Below, in pieces: positions 38,931 to 52,662 of a DNA stretch of 64,000 bases. This stretch comes from Phylloscopus collybita (Eukaryota > Chordata > Aves > Passeriformes > Phylloscopidae). The notes under the pieces are model-generated. The model did not search any database. It had not been told where the DNA came from and saw nothing but the letters and a program-made list of their open reading frames with translations. The stretch is from assembly GCA_027886175.1 (NCBI GenBank), contig JAJNNQ010000075.1, positions 55,055,001 through 55,119,000 on the forward strand, read 5' to 3'. Position 1 is the first letter of the stretch, and each line of letters opens with the position of its first letter. The translations under genes and the position numbers were made by a program.

Positions 38931-41900
38931 GTACAGCCTTTTTTATTTTCTTACAATCTTAAACTCACTCTTCCTTCCTTTGTATTCCATGGGAAACTTA
39001 TTTTGTCTGCAGCAAGCTACATTAGGTGCTTAAACAAACTCATATCTCTACAATACCTGAAATCTTATTTCTTCCTTACTCATGTCCTGATAGGATAATT
39101 TCATTCTTGAAGGACAAGTCACCAATAGAAAATCAGGCATTTCTTCTTAACTTCTTTTTTTTTCTTAACTTCTCTTTTTTCTTTTTTTTTTTCCTCCCTT
39201 CTCCAAACTATTGGACGAAGAATTCCAATGGAAATATGGTAGCTGTGGGGCTCCAATATGTCATGCCCTAATTCATCTATGTTAAGATATATACTTGGGG
39301 AAAAACAGGCTAAGATACACATCCCTCGGACCTGTAATCTCAGCTCTATTTATCAAAAGGGATAGAATTTATAACTGTAGGGATCTCAAAAGTAATTTTC
39401 TCATGCTGACCCCTCTTGCTGATGGCCTAATGTTAGCTACAGAAGGCAGGAGGCAAGAGAGCTATCAGCTAGCTCATGCACATTAAAACAGATATACATT
39501 AGCTTTAAGAGCCAGAGAGAAACTCTACTGACTTTAAAAACCACCTATTCATTGAGTCTCTGGGGACCGAGTTCTAAAAAGTCAATATCAAATTCGGGCA
39601 GAACAGAAGAACACCTGTAATTTTGCTGCAATGTAATTTCTCTAACATCTGCTACAGAAAAATTGCCAAGATTAGGAAATCTTACTTTGTATCATGCAAT
39701 TCAGAATCCTGTTTTGCAGGTACCACTATCACAAAGTAGGCCTGTGATAGGAAATCAGCAAAGCATTACAGCTGATGTGTCTACAGATTCAAAAAAAGAA
39801 AAAAAAAAAAAAAAAGATGCCTCCTTCAGAACATCTCAGCCTCCTTGACATTAAGGTGTCAACTTTTTCCACATAGGCAAAAGTCCTGCAGCTTTATACA
39901 GGTAAATGCTTTGCAATTCTACCCAAAGGTTAGGCTAATTAATTCTCTTATCTTGCTTGAAAGATCACTTTGAGTTCAGGTCAGGATTTTTTCTTCACAT
40001 TACTTTTGTCTATTTGGCTTACTTGGCTGGTTTATACAATGTTTTCTAAATAAGACCTAATCTCATTGTTGATCTTAACTAGATGTTCTGTTCAGCTGGT
40101 CTGTACTGAAACAAGCAAGCACTGTGTGTTCCTGCAGCAGAAACAGCAGCCATGGGCTGCAGTGCACTTTAAAGGAAAAAGGAAATGAACCAATTAGTAA
40201 AAACAGCAAACTGCAACTACATCAAACTCCCTTACCTTTACTTTCTAACATATGGAATGGCAATCAACTTTGATACTGTCTGATTTAAACATTTATTTCA
40301 ATTTCACTTGGGTTTCAAATTTAAGATAACTATTTTTAAATGAAACTGAGTTGAAACTGCTGGTGTTTCTTGATTTCACCATTTAGAAAAAGAACAGGTA
40401 TCATCCTTTCATGTACTGCTCTGTAAAACAAAATACCTCCACTGCTGGCAAGTGGATAGAAACCACCCCCAGGAATATGCTGCCAGTTCAGCATACAGCT
40501 ATGGACAGAACCTAAGATACTTGATATCTTATGAAGCCATAGCAGGCATGCTAAGCAAAAATCCTTTATCATTATGATTTCAGTCAGGTCTTCAAAGACA
40601 GCTCTAAATCTAAAGCTTAGCAACCACTTGGCCTATCTTTCAATCTTTTAAACCTCTGTGATCTATTTTGCTATCAATAGGTTTTTCACCATTCAGGTAC
40701 CCAAAGCACAGAAATATGTACACAGTTAGTTCTTGCACAGGTTTTTAGATAAAGGCTCAATATCTTTCTTTATTTATTATCAGAGCAGGGACTGCCACAC
40801 TGCTGGGTAAGAGAACAAAGTAACACGTAGTTCAAGTGCCAGTCAGTATTTTCCTTTTGTGTTTCTGATTGCAGGCTGATTACACAACACTAATGGGAGC
40901 TTTTATTTATTTATCTAAATGAACAGAAGCCAACATGCAGAAAAATAAGAGGTTAAATCTTTAAAGAGATCTCTTTTCCCAGTTGTAATGGGGCTGTGGA
41001 CAGTCTTCCTTTTTCAGTTACAGAAGGAAAAGAGCAGAGGGGATATGGAGGGAATATAATGCATTGCACAGGCTGTTTTACACTGGCTGTCTTCTTGCTC
41101 ACATCCCAATACATTATGCCACTAGAATAAGATGTGGCAAGATGAAGTCCCTGTCCCACACTGACATTTCTTTTGCACAAAGAAGGCTATCTAACCTCAG
41201 CTGTTACAGCCCTGCTCAGCTTCATTATCTTCAGTGGTACTACGCTAATTTACAGTGGTTTTTAAGGATACATAAATATAGCTACTCAGTGTTTATTCAT
41301 AGAAAATAAAAAATACGCCCAGTGGATACAAGATAAATGACAAAACTGAAAACAAAGAATACACATGATGAGACATCGTAGGATTTTGTTACATATTGTT
41401 ATTTTGCTACAATCTGATTTCATAGTACTGAGACAGGAGACCTAGAGATTTTTTGTCAATGGCATCCCAGTTTAAAGTATTTCATTTGAATTGTCACTTT
41501 TCTAAAATGTGCTTAACTATAAAATTAAATGAGGCTTTTTTACAGAACCAATTGTGCTATTCTCCTTTACAGAAAGCAAAGCATTGCACACTAGCTAACA
41601 CGGAGAAGTAGTATTATTACAAGAACTACAATGGACACTTGTTAACATGCCAAACTCTTTCCTCCTTGCAATGCCTGGAATCTCCAGACCAAAATATTCA
41701 TATCTCACCCCTTTTCCTTCCTGTTGTTCATGTCAAGCTGCCACTGCCTTTTCATCTGCACTACATGCCTCCCTCCTCTCAACCCCACTGTCAGCCTGAT
41801 TCCTGAACATGGCCTTGTACATACCTTGGCAGGTTTCACTCAGAACAACTGCATTAAGGACCTGCAACAGCATCTTTGACCAACACAGGCAATTAAGGGA

Positions 41901-44406
41901 GTTGAGCCTCAGCCCTCTTAAGACACCTGAATGAGGCCACATAACAGCATTTGTTTTGATCAGTATCTTAATCAGTGCCTAGCCTTTGTGCTGACCCCAG
42001 CCACAGCAATCTGAACCAGCATTAAGAGCTGCCCAGAAGTCTGTGCTGGCCTCTTACTTATCTACCCTTGAGTTGTCCTGCCTCATACACTTAGAGCCTG
42101 ATGATCTAAAATATTGTATTTTTTACATTCCAGGAAATTACTTTTTCTTTTACATGACTATATACCCCCATCTGGGCATTTTCAATCTCTTAAGAGCATC
42201 AGTCAAGGTCATTGAAGTTGTGTGATTATCTCAGATGTCATGACATTAAAAGTAGTTTCAAGAGTTGTTTTTTAAATGCCTTATAATTTCTGAGGCTGTA
42301 GGGTGCTCAAAAGTAAGATACTTCCAAGATTTTATCCATGAGTTAGAAAGAAGCAATAGGCTTCCAATTTTTATTTGTGGCTGCACAGCCAAGGTGACAC
42401 TTCTGAGGTCCATCACATTGCAGGGACATCCTGGCATACATCATCTTCTCCTCCAGCTATGTCCTTTTGCTCTGCTGTTCTGGCAGCAGTGAAAGACAGC
42501 ACAAAAAGAAAATTGCTAAGCCTTCCAGTAAAGAAAAACATTGTTCTTTCTTCAGCTTGCAGTATGCCCTGTGAGCACAATAAAATTTTGCTATTTACGG
42601 TGTATTTTTGGCAACACTAAAATGCAACAAATTAAGAACTCTAGGCTATAGGCCATCCTGCATCGACTTCTTCTGTCAATGCATATGAGCTAGCATATCC
42701 TCATGTTTTTCTAGTGCCAGAAGATACTGACCTCAGTTAGAAATATAGATCCCAGCAAAATGTGATTCTATAGACATCCAGGCAAAAAAATATTACTACA
42801 TATTGATTAAAACTACTATTTCTCATTCTTGACACAGCTTTTGTGTTGGTACCAAAGCATCAAAGAACATCATATCACTTCATCCTAAAAAGACAATCAC
42901 ATAACAGCAGGATGAGAAGTCATGTTGTGCCTTGATATTCATGGCCCAAGAAGAGTTCTCAGTTTGATGTGAGAAGCATTTTTATTATAAGTATTTTTTT
43001 TATTTACTAATCTCCTGGGTCTTATCTTAGGCCACATTTACAACCATTTTGCAGTAAGAATTGAATGATCAATGAGAAAGATTTGAGGTACCACTTTTGA
43101 GAATTTGTTTTTGGAGAGGTACACTTGTAACTCAAAGACAAAAGAGATGTAGTCAGTACAGGCCACTTGCAAAAAACCATTTAAAATAGTTCAACACTTG
43201 TTTATTTAAATTTCACATTCTCCAAGGAATTAATCAAAATTACATTTTACTGAAAGAAGAAAAGAACAGCCATATTAGAAATGTCTCTGCAAATGTGGAG
43301 GGGAACAGACACACAAATTTACAGCAGAGTTTACTCAGATGAGTGTTATATCAAAATGAAAGAAGAATATTCAATCTTCACTTGCAAATAAGATCTACAA
43401 GACTAAAATATGATAAGATATGGTTAAATTATTTTTTCTTGATGTGTTTGCCAGTGTTTTAAGTGCTATGAACAGATTTTGCCCTAGAGGAAGAGACCTG
43501 TTAAGTAACAGTTGTGGCAGTTGAATTCACAAAGAGCACAAGAGATATTGCAGATTTGGTCTACCACAGAATCCCAGCTATGAGCTATTCATGATACAAT
43601 AATAAAAACTGTGAACTGTACATATCTGTTTTGATGAAGGCAGTATTTTTTTATTTTAAATAAAAAAGGTGTACTTTCCATATAGATGATATGTTTGTAT
43701 CCCTAAAGTTGCAGCAGAGAAAATAAAGTTAATTCTTATGCTTCTTTTTGTTGGTATAAGATGACATTTTGAAATGTTTGTGGAGTTTGCAACCACAGTC
43801 ATATTCTGACTGCTTTCTCTAATTTCTGATTTTCAGAAATTCTGATGCACTCCTTCACAAAAGGCTGAAAGCATGAATTCTATTTTTAAAGCAACAGAAG
43901 GAAAAACTAATGAAACAGTTCATCAAATTCACTCTTTACAAATAAATATATCTTTCTAAAATAGATAAACAGAAGTCTTACAGGGATACTACACAGTGTG
44001 AGAAAAGAAGACGAACATATGATGGTCAATCTCTGAAAACTCTCAGCTAAAATGCCCCACTAAGAAAAAAGAAGTGCTTGACTTGCAAGGAAAGTGAGCC
44101 ACAACCTAAACACCTCCCAGTAAGCTTCAAATATCAGAGCCTGTTTTAAGTTCTGAATTCAGAACAAATTCAGTGCATTTGCTGAGAGCCTTCATCGCCT
44201 TTCAATCTCTCTGCACTTCACTGCATACATTTTCTGTGAAGAGCTACTTCAACACCATATAGACATTGCTTGCTTTCCAGCATTTTGACTCTTTCCCAAA
44301 ACTAGCAGGATTTTAGGAACATGGTGCTATGCATGCACAAACATACATATTGCACTAGGCAATACTTGATTTTAGACAAAAGGCTGAGAAGCACCCCACA
44401 TCAAGA
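38931..44406. other. AT-rich intergenic DNA, no gene seen
   Basis: No gene is visible. A short poly(A) run lies at about 39798-39815. The stretch 41700-42080 is richer in GC than its surroundings but matches nothing I recognise. Open frames up to about 95 codons lack domains. Confidence 0.6.
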
Positions 44407-44637
44407 AAGACACTGAGCTGCTGAACTGCATTCAAAGAAGAGCAATGAAGCTGGTGAAGTCTGGAGTCAATCTCATAAAGAGTGGCTGAGGGAGCTGGGG
44501 GTGTTCAGCCTGGAGAAGCTTGAGAGGGGACCTTACAGTTCTCTACAACCATCTCAAAGGAAGTTGTTGGGAGTTGGGATTCAGTCGCTTCTCCCAAATA
44601 ACAAGCAAGAGAACAAGAGTAAATGGCCTCAAGTTTT

Positions 44638-44683
44638 GTCAGATAAAGTTGTGAAGAAAAATTTCTTCATAACCTTATCTGAC
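44638..44683 (+). repeat. 46-base near-perfect inverted repeat
   Basis: Arms of 21 bases, starting GTCAGATAAAGTTGTGAAGA and ending CTTATCTGAC, pair with only two mismatched positions around a loop of about four bases. The outer nine pairs (GTCAGATAA and TTATCTGAC) are perfect. Confidence 0.95.
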
Positions 44684-44783
44684 AAAAACAAAACAAAACC
44701 AAAAACAACAAAAAAAAAAACCACAAAAAAACATACAAAAACAAACAAACAAAAAACACCACCAAACAAACAAACAAACAAAG
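44684..44783 (+). repeat. A/C-rich tract inserted in CR1
   Basis: About 100 bases of almost only A and C (irregular CAAAA, CAAA, CCA and CAAACAAA units) separate two colinear parts of one CR1 copy. The tract therefore arose or was inserted after the CR1 landed. Confidence 0.9.
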
Positions 44784-44860
44784 GGATTGTTACGCATTGG
44801 AGCAACTTGCCCAGCTAACTGGTTAAGTCACCATCGAAAACATGAAATAAAAGTCATTAA

Positions 44861-47800
44861 GTACATGAGGAATTAAAAGGTATCCAAGTATCTAAATATC
44901 TAAGACCACTTTTTCATGAGGTTATTGCATTTGCTTTCAGTTAAAAGTCACTTGTGTATCTATCTGATTCTATTTCAGAAATGCAACAAATGCAAATAGG
45001 TCATATGTGTATCTGTCTGGCAGGACACATGGCAGAGCATAAAGAGGAATAATTTAACAACACAATTAATAGCAGTTTTGCCAAACTGACCCTACAGATA
45101 TTTTTCTAAATTTTAATAACATCTGATTTTTTTTTAATTATATCTTTATTAACCTGTCACAGAAATGTTATTTTCTTCCTTTCACTCTCTTTGCCCCTTT
45201 AAGTCAGAAAGAAAATTTCACCTACATTAACTTAAGAGGCCCTTAACAAATGATAAGCACATTTAGCTGTTTAAAACTATACCTTTAACTTATAAATTTC
45301 TCAAGGGAAATTCTTCAAAGGGTGCTATGAGTCTGTTGCTATGCAGAGCCAGCTGAGCTAAATGCAGATGAAGCAGATTGCTGGCAAACACTCCCAACAA
45401 GATGTGAACCATGAAACGCAGAAATCTCTGTTTATTGTCAAGCCTGGCTCTTTACTAATCATTCTATTCACTTCATGTGTTAAGGGTGCTAAGACATGGC
45501 TATTGTCAGAAAAGGACAAAATACAAATAGGTAAATTCCTGCCTGCTGAAATCAACAGCATCATTCATTACATAGGATTTGCAAATGTACCCTAGAGTGA
45601 TTGAGAGATACAGATGTACATTCAAGTGACTGCAACTTCAAAAAACCCTAGCATATCAACAAAGCCAGGGCAACTTCATGTAGACTTGCTCTTTTATTCC
45701 AGAAAATAAAAGAAAATTCATCTTAACCTGGTCTGCAAATAAGAGTAATGAATGTTAGTAATTTGGCTGAGGAAGAGATGAGAGCTACATCCACATTTTT
45801 AAAGATCTGTTTATGTGACTGGCTTAATCATGACTAACTGACAGTATTCTGTCTATATTATGCAGTTTCTCATGTCACCTCATTTTGATCAACAATGTGG
45901 TCTATTTTTTAACATGAAACAAACCATTTTAACAGAAGTAAACTTTTCTTTCAAATATGTCACCAAAGGATGCTGGCAGTTGAGAAACCATCAATATTGA
46001 ATCTATACTCAGCAGGTAAAGCTGCCTCCTAACATTGAAAAGGGTCCTTTGGTATCAACAATTTTGTTATAGAGATGCACTGGTTAATAGCTATTTTACT
46101 GCAAATGAACACATCTTGGGAACACAAAAGAATGGCAGTGTTTTGAAGAAAAAAAATCAACATATATTTACAAACAAAACTTTAACTTCACTTTCCATCA
46201 GTACTCATATGGTAATTTGAAACAGACATTAAATTTTAATGAACTAAAACTTTATTCAGCTGATCAGTTAAAGTGAATAATAAAGACTATTATTCAGGCA
46301 TGATTTGTTAGTTCATTAAGATCTAAATACTCCAACACACATTTTAAAGTCTGTTCTCCTCAGCAACATAACATTTTGTTTCTCCTGTTTCTCAGTTAAT
46401 TTCTGTGTGCCTACATCCCTCACTGTCTTTGAGATTACATTTCTTGAAATTAAGTGGCAGCTGTAGGATGCAATTTATAAAGAGAACAGACTTGAAGATC
46501 CTGAAACACAACGAAAGGTTCAAGAAAATGCAACAAAATCCACATTTCAAACTAAAATCCAGAGAACACAGGGAAAAAGTCTATTTCTAGGCAAGTTGTA
46601 GGATGGAAACAGAAAAAGGTTAAAAAAATCCAAGGGAAATATAAGCAACTAGTCCCTTAGAAAATCAATTAAGAGTAAAAATATTAATGGCTTTCACAGA
46701 TACAAGTGTGCATTTATTATCTCTGACAGCCTGGCTTTTATCATGCTCCTGGTATTAGTTTTTTCTCAGCTTTGTACATAGCATATATTTGCTTTGAACA
46801 ATCTTTCAGAAAATAGCTGGAGACAAATATTGTCAAAGAATTTGCAATAAACAGCAACCTTTTTTGTTTAGAAAACACACTTTTATTCCTATCTTAACAG
46901 GCACTTTCCACGTAACTTCCTCAAAAGCCAGAGTTCAGAATTCAGAAAGTTAAAAATTACTTGTATGAGTAGTGACATGACCTAGAATGAGCTACAAAGC
47001 ATAAGCACACACTGCCCACTGCAAAATCATTCAGAGAAGGCACTGGGCTAACACCCTCCAGAAAACAAACAAACAAACAAACATACAAAAAACCAAACCC
47101 AAGCAACCACATTTATCTGCTTCACAGTTACGTATCATGTGAAAAAGACTTAAAAACATGCAAACCTTTATAACTGAAAGCTGAATTTCACAGGAAAGAT
47201 AGAATCTGGTGCTTGCTCCTCTAAGTTATAGCCCAAACATAATCTGCAAAATTAAATGAACAAAAAACAGTTAAACCTGAAAAACTCAGCTGGAGAACAC
47301 TAGATGCAGCTCACCTGCACCTCCTGTGGGTTACAGGTCTTTGCAGCAATAACAAGGCTGAACTACCTGTGCCTCTAGATCTGATGAGATGCTGCCTGTG
47401 CCAGCCCACATTCAGCAAAAGATATCCAGAGGGCTTCATTTATTTGACCTGATTATGTGTCTTTAAAAAGAAAAATAAACATCATGGCTGCTGCAACTTG
47501 CTTATCAACTTACTTAGATTTAGAATGGTTTCTATGCCAAATACCTGTCTCTGATGAAACTCCTGAGTATAGTTTAGGAACTAGAAGAGGACTACTCTAA
47601 ATACACAGTGTACAAATAGTGCTTATAGACTAAGCACTTCAAATTTATGGATTGCACCAGCTGCCAGTTCCCAAAAACCTGGGTGAGAAATTGCCTTTTC
47701 TGTGCTAGGAATATAGCTATTTTGTGATCTTTCACTTAATACCAAATGTACTTACTGTGCTTTCAACGACAGACAAAATCAGGTCTTGCTACCAACACAT

Positions 47801-50800
47801 TCTGAAAGATAACAATGGTTTCCATATTCAAAACAAACAAGAATAGCAGGATTTTAAAATTTTAAAGACATACACTTGACCGCATCACGAAGTTTAGTGA
47901 TATCTGAAGTGGTGAAATAACACAGAAAAAAGAGGGTAACACAATTCTGTTGCATTGCTAACAATAGTTTTATTTTATGCAGGATGTTTTCAGAAAATTT
48001 TGTTTGGACAGTGTATACACTGGAATTGCTCAGACACAGATACTTACTTAAATGTTAAGATCATAGACATTTAAATCCAAATCCATCCTACTTCATTTGA
48101 GGCCTGTCAGTGGGCATCTAAAGTAAGGGTTTCACCATTCCTGACTTTTGAGTATTTAAAAAGATAGCAGCAATGTCTGATTTACCTTTAAAGACAACAC
48201 TCACTTTCGATTGATTCTAGGGTGACAAGACTCCTTATTTAGGTGTGAAAACTAAATTACCTAATGTGACATAGATTAATTCAGGTCATGTTCTTAAAAT
48301 TACACAATACCTTTCTCAGTAAAGGCAGTAAACAAAGTATTGAATATATACCACCATAAATGAAGAAGCTTTCAGATATTATTCTGTGTGAATGAGATCA
48401 GACTGTCTTTGTTCTCCTCCATCACATATAACTCTCAGCACATTGCCTGCTCAAAAGATGTATAGTTTAATTTAAAACAGCATCATTTCAGCAACATGAA
48501 ACAGCACTTTCCCATTATTAAGTATTTTCTGAGACAGCACAAGATTATCCATTCATATCCCTTCTGAGAACAGAGTTGATCACATACCTGCAAATATCTC
48601 TTCACTAAAGAAATCAAAGTCCTGATATTAGAAAATTGCTTGGTAGATTATTTTGAATATCTGTTTGTTTCTATACCTCCTTTTAAGGGCTTACAAATTT
48701 ATGAGACAGCCTACAGGTAGTTTTGATTAGAGAAATTTATATGTTTAAAATTATTAAAATACATTTCCTTTTGTCACCAAATATCAAGAAGAATAATCTT
48801 TATAGATCATTTAAAGTATTTACTTCCTGTCATATCTTCTACTTTGCAATATTCAGCCTAACTAGCTGATAATAATGTTATGGCAGTAGATGACAGTGGC
48901 ACAACATTCACTGAGGTCACCAAGGCATCATGCCACTTACAGTCCAATTCTGAACAGCTCACAATTTACAGATTTGATCCATAATTCATAGTCCATATTC
49001 CACACCAAGATATGGTATTGGAGACTGCAAGTCTCCAGACAGATTCTTCACTTTTAAAACAGCCCATTCATCATGAGATTTAAGCAAATCAGCTCTTAGT
49101 CTGAAAAAAATAAAGGATTACAGAAGAAGCTTATGTTGCCCTGACTATAGAACTGTTAAGATCCAGTACTTATCCTCTTGAAGAAAATTTATATGTAAAT
49201 AAAAAGAAATAATTTTGATGAATTACTAAGTCACATAAACAAGTATCACAGCTTCTAATTTCAAAATGTTCTCACATATGGAACCCAACATATGGGCCAC
49301 TTGCAAAAGGGATAATTTCTGTTAACTTACAGAAATATTGATAACATGTTTTCATCCTTTATATTGAACTGTGCCCTTCAAATGTTTTAGGAAATGCAGT
49401 ATTATGTTCCAGTAATACTAGTAATTGACTGTAGGATGGACAGGAGTTTGCTACCAGGTATAACATTATGTTTCAACAGCAAATGAGACAATTTGCAGTT
49501 TAAAAAAAAATTCTGATCCATGACTGAGGCTTTAACAATCAGTTAACAATAACTTTGTAAAATCTGAAAAGCAATTTTTGTTTGAATTGCATTCTAGCAT
49601 TAATAGAATAGTATTACACTGTCAAATGAGTTGTGCCATATATTTTACATAATTGAGGATCTTATACTGAAATTAAACTCTGGATCTGCCAAATAAACTG
49701 TTCAAACATAAATCTGATGAGGACTGCATGCCAGCTGTGTGTGAAAAGGTTGAAGGAACCAATCTGACCATGATACTGAGGATCATGTCCACAGACGCTA
49801 TTGGAAAAAGCCTACTGGGAGCAAGAGACGCCTTTAGATGTGCTCAGAGACTATAGATTTATCTTATTTGATAGAACTCTGAATGTCAAGACCTATGTGC
49901 ATCTCCCCAAAGCCAATGTCACTTACTTACAAAGTAAATAACTGAAATGTTTTCCTTGGTATTTATTTTTCTTATGCTTCCAAATATGATTTAGAGATAA
50001 GCATTTAAATAAAGCCTGCCTTTTTAACAAATACGTCAGAATCTAAGCTGTGTCATAACTGGACAGTTCAAACTACAATAGAGTACAAATAATTATCAAC
50101 ATTTAACAGAAGAAGAAAAAGGAAGAAAAGAAGTACTGAGACTAGTTTTCATGAGTGTATTTATGGAAGTGTCAGAACACTTTTCATTACAGTGTACCTA
50201 TACAGACATGTTTTTCAAAAAATTCAAACAATTCTCAAAGTTTATTGACAGTCTTAAACATTACTATATGGAAAAAGGGGAGGTTAATGTTTATGTCTAT
50301 GTAGTGACCATTCTTCTTCTGAATTCTGGTAATAGAAGAGAATTTTACGTATAACTCCGTATACCCACAAAATCTTACCTTCAGCTGCCCTAAAACATCT
50401 GACAGAGAAAGGCCTTTTTATTTGTTCTGATTCTAGACTGTAAATCCTGGAAATAGAAAGTAAATGCTGAAATTTATTCTGTCAAGTACAAACTGTACAG
50501 ACATCAATACTTTCTTTTAACACACAATCAAAAATGGCATCAGAGAGATGTCAATTTGAGAGAATGATACTTGGAAACAAAAGTTTTGCTAAAATGTCAA
50601 TGTACATTAACTTGTTTAATATTTCCTTTAACATGGCACTCCACCTAGCCAAGGGTGAAATACAGGTTTCAAGGGGGAAATAGAGCCACTGCTAGTAAAT
50701 GACAGGTAATTTACTGTGAGACCACAAACTATCAATAGCTTTATCATGGTAGAGGCCTGTTTTGCCATACTAATGACTGCCTGAGAAAGAGGTACTTTTA

Positions 50801-52319
50801 TCTAGGTTGTAATGAGATATCCCAAGGATATGAAATGCACATGTGGGAGGGACAAAACAGCTGGGCAAGACAGGGAAATAATGGTAAGTTTGGAAGAAAA
50901 ATAACTCCTTTTTATTAAAATTCAGCAAGGGCATCTGCAATCTCTACGAAGAAACTCACTGCATTTTTGACATTGCCCAACACTTACCACCCAAATAAAT
51001 AACAATTACACACATATTTCAATATAATAAGCTCTGATTCCAGCTCCTACAAACCAGTTGAAGCATATTTCAACACAATTCCACTTATTAAAAAAAAAAC
51101 CCAAAAAACAGATGGTAAAGGAAAATAGATGTCTCTGTGATCTGATATACACATCTGCAGACATTTACAATATGCATGCATTTCCAGAGAACGCTGAGCA
51201 AGGTAAATCGGGAAATGGGAATTTTTTTTTTCTTAATGGACATGGGCAGACAAAGAGTGTGACTCAAGAAGAAAATAAGCTGTGACAAAGATGCAACTAT
51301 CCTATCAGGCCTATCTGTTTATAAACAAATATCAGATCACAGCATAATGTTAAAGAAACACCAATCATGACAAAAATCAGACAGCAATAGCTTGCTGCAG
51401 GGAAACATCACTCAGTTGTGAGGTGGCTGAGGGTCAGGTGATTTTCAGATCTCTCCCCTCTCTGACAGAAGACCTGAGGTTAGCAATGTCTGTCCTTCAG
51501 AAATTCATTATACAGACAAGCAAAACATCCCACGGCAACACAGGGCTAGAGATTTATTTGAGGTCTTCTACATCTCAGATTGCATTTTATGCAGACATCA
51601 ACAATAAGCCATTGCCAATGGCATCACATAGCTGCACTGGTCCCAGGGAAATTATGCACAAAAATCACCAGAGAAATGTGTCACAACAAAGAAGAATGGA
51701 AGAGTCTCATTCAAAAAGAGAAAATCCTTGCAGAACCTCTAAGACAAGAGATATAGAATAAAACAGTTCAAAAAGTCAATATGTTAACAACCTTCAAAAT
51801 TAGGCTATGTTGAGGCAGGTCAAAACTACACAAATTTAACTGCTCATCTGAGGGATCTTGCTAGTTTCTTAGACTTCATCCCATTTCTTTTTCTCCAGAT
51901 AATTTACTTCAGGCTCACAAAGGGTACCACATTGTCAGGAATGGAAAATTAAGACTTCTCTTTTGTCAAACATCAAACCCCAATTCAAGTATCACACCTC
52001 TGACATGCAGGAACCATATCCTAGAATGAGATTTAACATCCGAGTCCATTCCAGTCCTGGGCCTGACTGCTCAAACGGTACATAGAAAACTAGATTTACC
52101 CAAATGTTCTGTTTCCTCCCACTAAGGGGATGTTGAACAGCCCAAAATCTCAGTTTATGTTTATTTTGCACCACTGTAGTGATGAGTGAGATAGAATGTA
52201 TCAGTAAACCTGTCCAAGGGGACCAATAATCAACACTGCAAACAGGACCAGTTTGACGAGTATATTTTCATATAAACCACCATACAGTCATCAGATGGTA
52301 AATATTTTCTGGAACTAAC
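44861..52319. other. AT-rich DNA; right part probably DSEL 3' UTR
   Basis: I see no coding gene. An A/C-rich patch lies at about 47062-47110. The DSEL transcript (minus strand) must run into this region from the right, but its end cannot be fixed: minus-strand AATAAA signals occur at several points (for example plus 50911-50916 and 52160-52165), and none is backed by other evidence. Open frames reach about 112 codons (51423-51761) without recognisable domains. Confidence 0.5.
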
Positions 52320-52400
52320 CATTTGGGCTGGAGTCAAACTGGTGAGCTGGAGGTGAAAAGCTCTGTTCTATTACTAAACCCCTGAGCTATAGAGGCCCCA
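52320..52400 (-). mobile_element. Decayed tRNA-derived (SINE-like) head in DSEL 3' flank
   Basis: On the minus strand the sequence GGGGCCTCTATAGCTCAGGG is followed by a box B-like AGTTTGACTCC. TAGCTCAGGGG (plus 52379-52389) fits the RNA polymerase III box A consensus. The box B (plus 52330-52340) lies 38 bases downstream, a normal tRNA distance. The acceptor stem does not close, so it is not a working tRNA gene. It lies in the sense direction about 260 bases past the DSEL stop, so it is probably part of that mRNA's 3' UTR. The SINE family is not identified, and how far its tail extends is unknown. Confidence 0.5.
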
Positions 52401-52662
52401 GCTGGTACTCCTGCAAAGGTTCACACAGCTTTTTTTGAAAGGCCGCAGAAGTAATTACAATATCTTTTAAAGAAAAACAAGTCAAAACAAACACAAAAAA
52501 ACTCCTTCCACAGTTTCAGGAACAGTTACATTTTTCTTAAAATAATCTCTCTGAAAATAGCAGACTGTACACATTTTACAAGAATAAACAAACTTATCTA
52601 ATATTTATCCACAAATTGGGAGTCAGAGATCGTTAGTGCAAATTTCTGCTGACCAGCAGCAT

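Larger units (their letters stand above)
44407..44860 (+). mobile_element. CR1 LINE fragment with internal inverted repeat and A/C-rich insertion
   Basis: CR1 sense blocks run in order: AAGAGCAATGAAGCTGGTGA, GTGGCTGAGGGAGCTGGGGG, TTCAGCCTGGAGAAGCTTGA, ACCATCTCAAAGGAAGTTGT, AATGGCCTCAAGTTTTGTCA and GAAAAATTTCTTCAT. The CR1 alignment is then interrupted by about 100 bases of A/C-rich DNA. It resumes at 44784 with GATTGTTACGCATTGGAGCA, TTGCCCAGCTAACTGGTTAA and GTCACCATCGAAAACATGAA. Just before the interruption the sequence folds into a 46-base imperfect palindrome that replaces the usual CR1 sequence. The 105-codon frame crossing this block (44501-44818) is residual CR1 plus repeat. Confidence 0.88.

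Noticed and set aside
52320..52400. A functional tRNA gene
   Set aside because: Box A and box B fit, but the acceptor stem does not pair and the D and anticodon stems are broken. A decayed SINE head is more likely.
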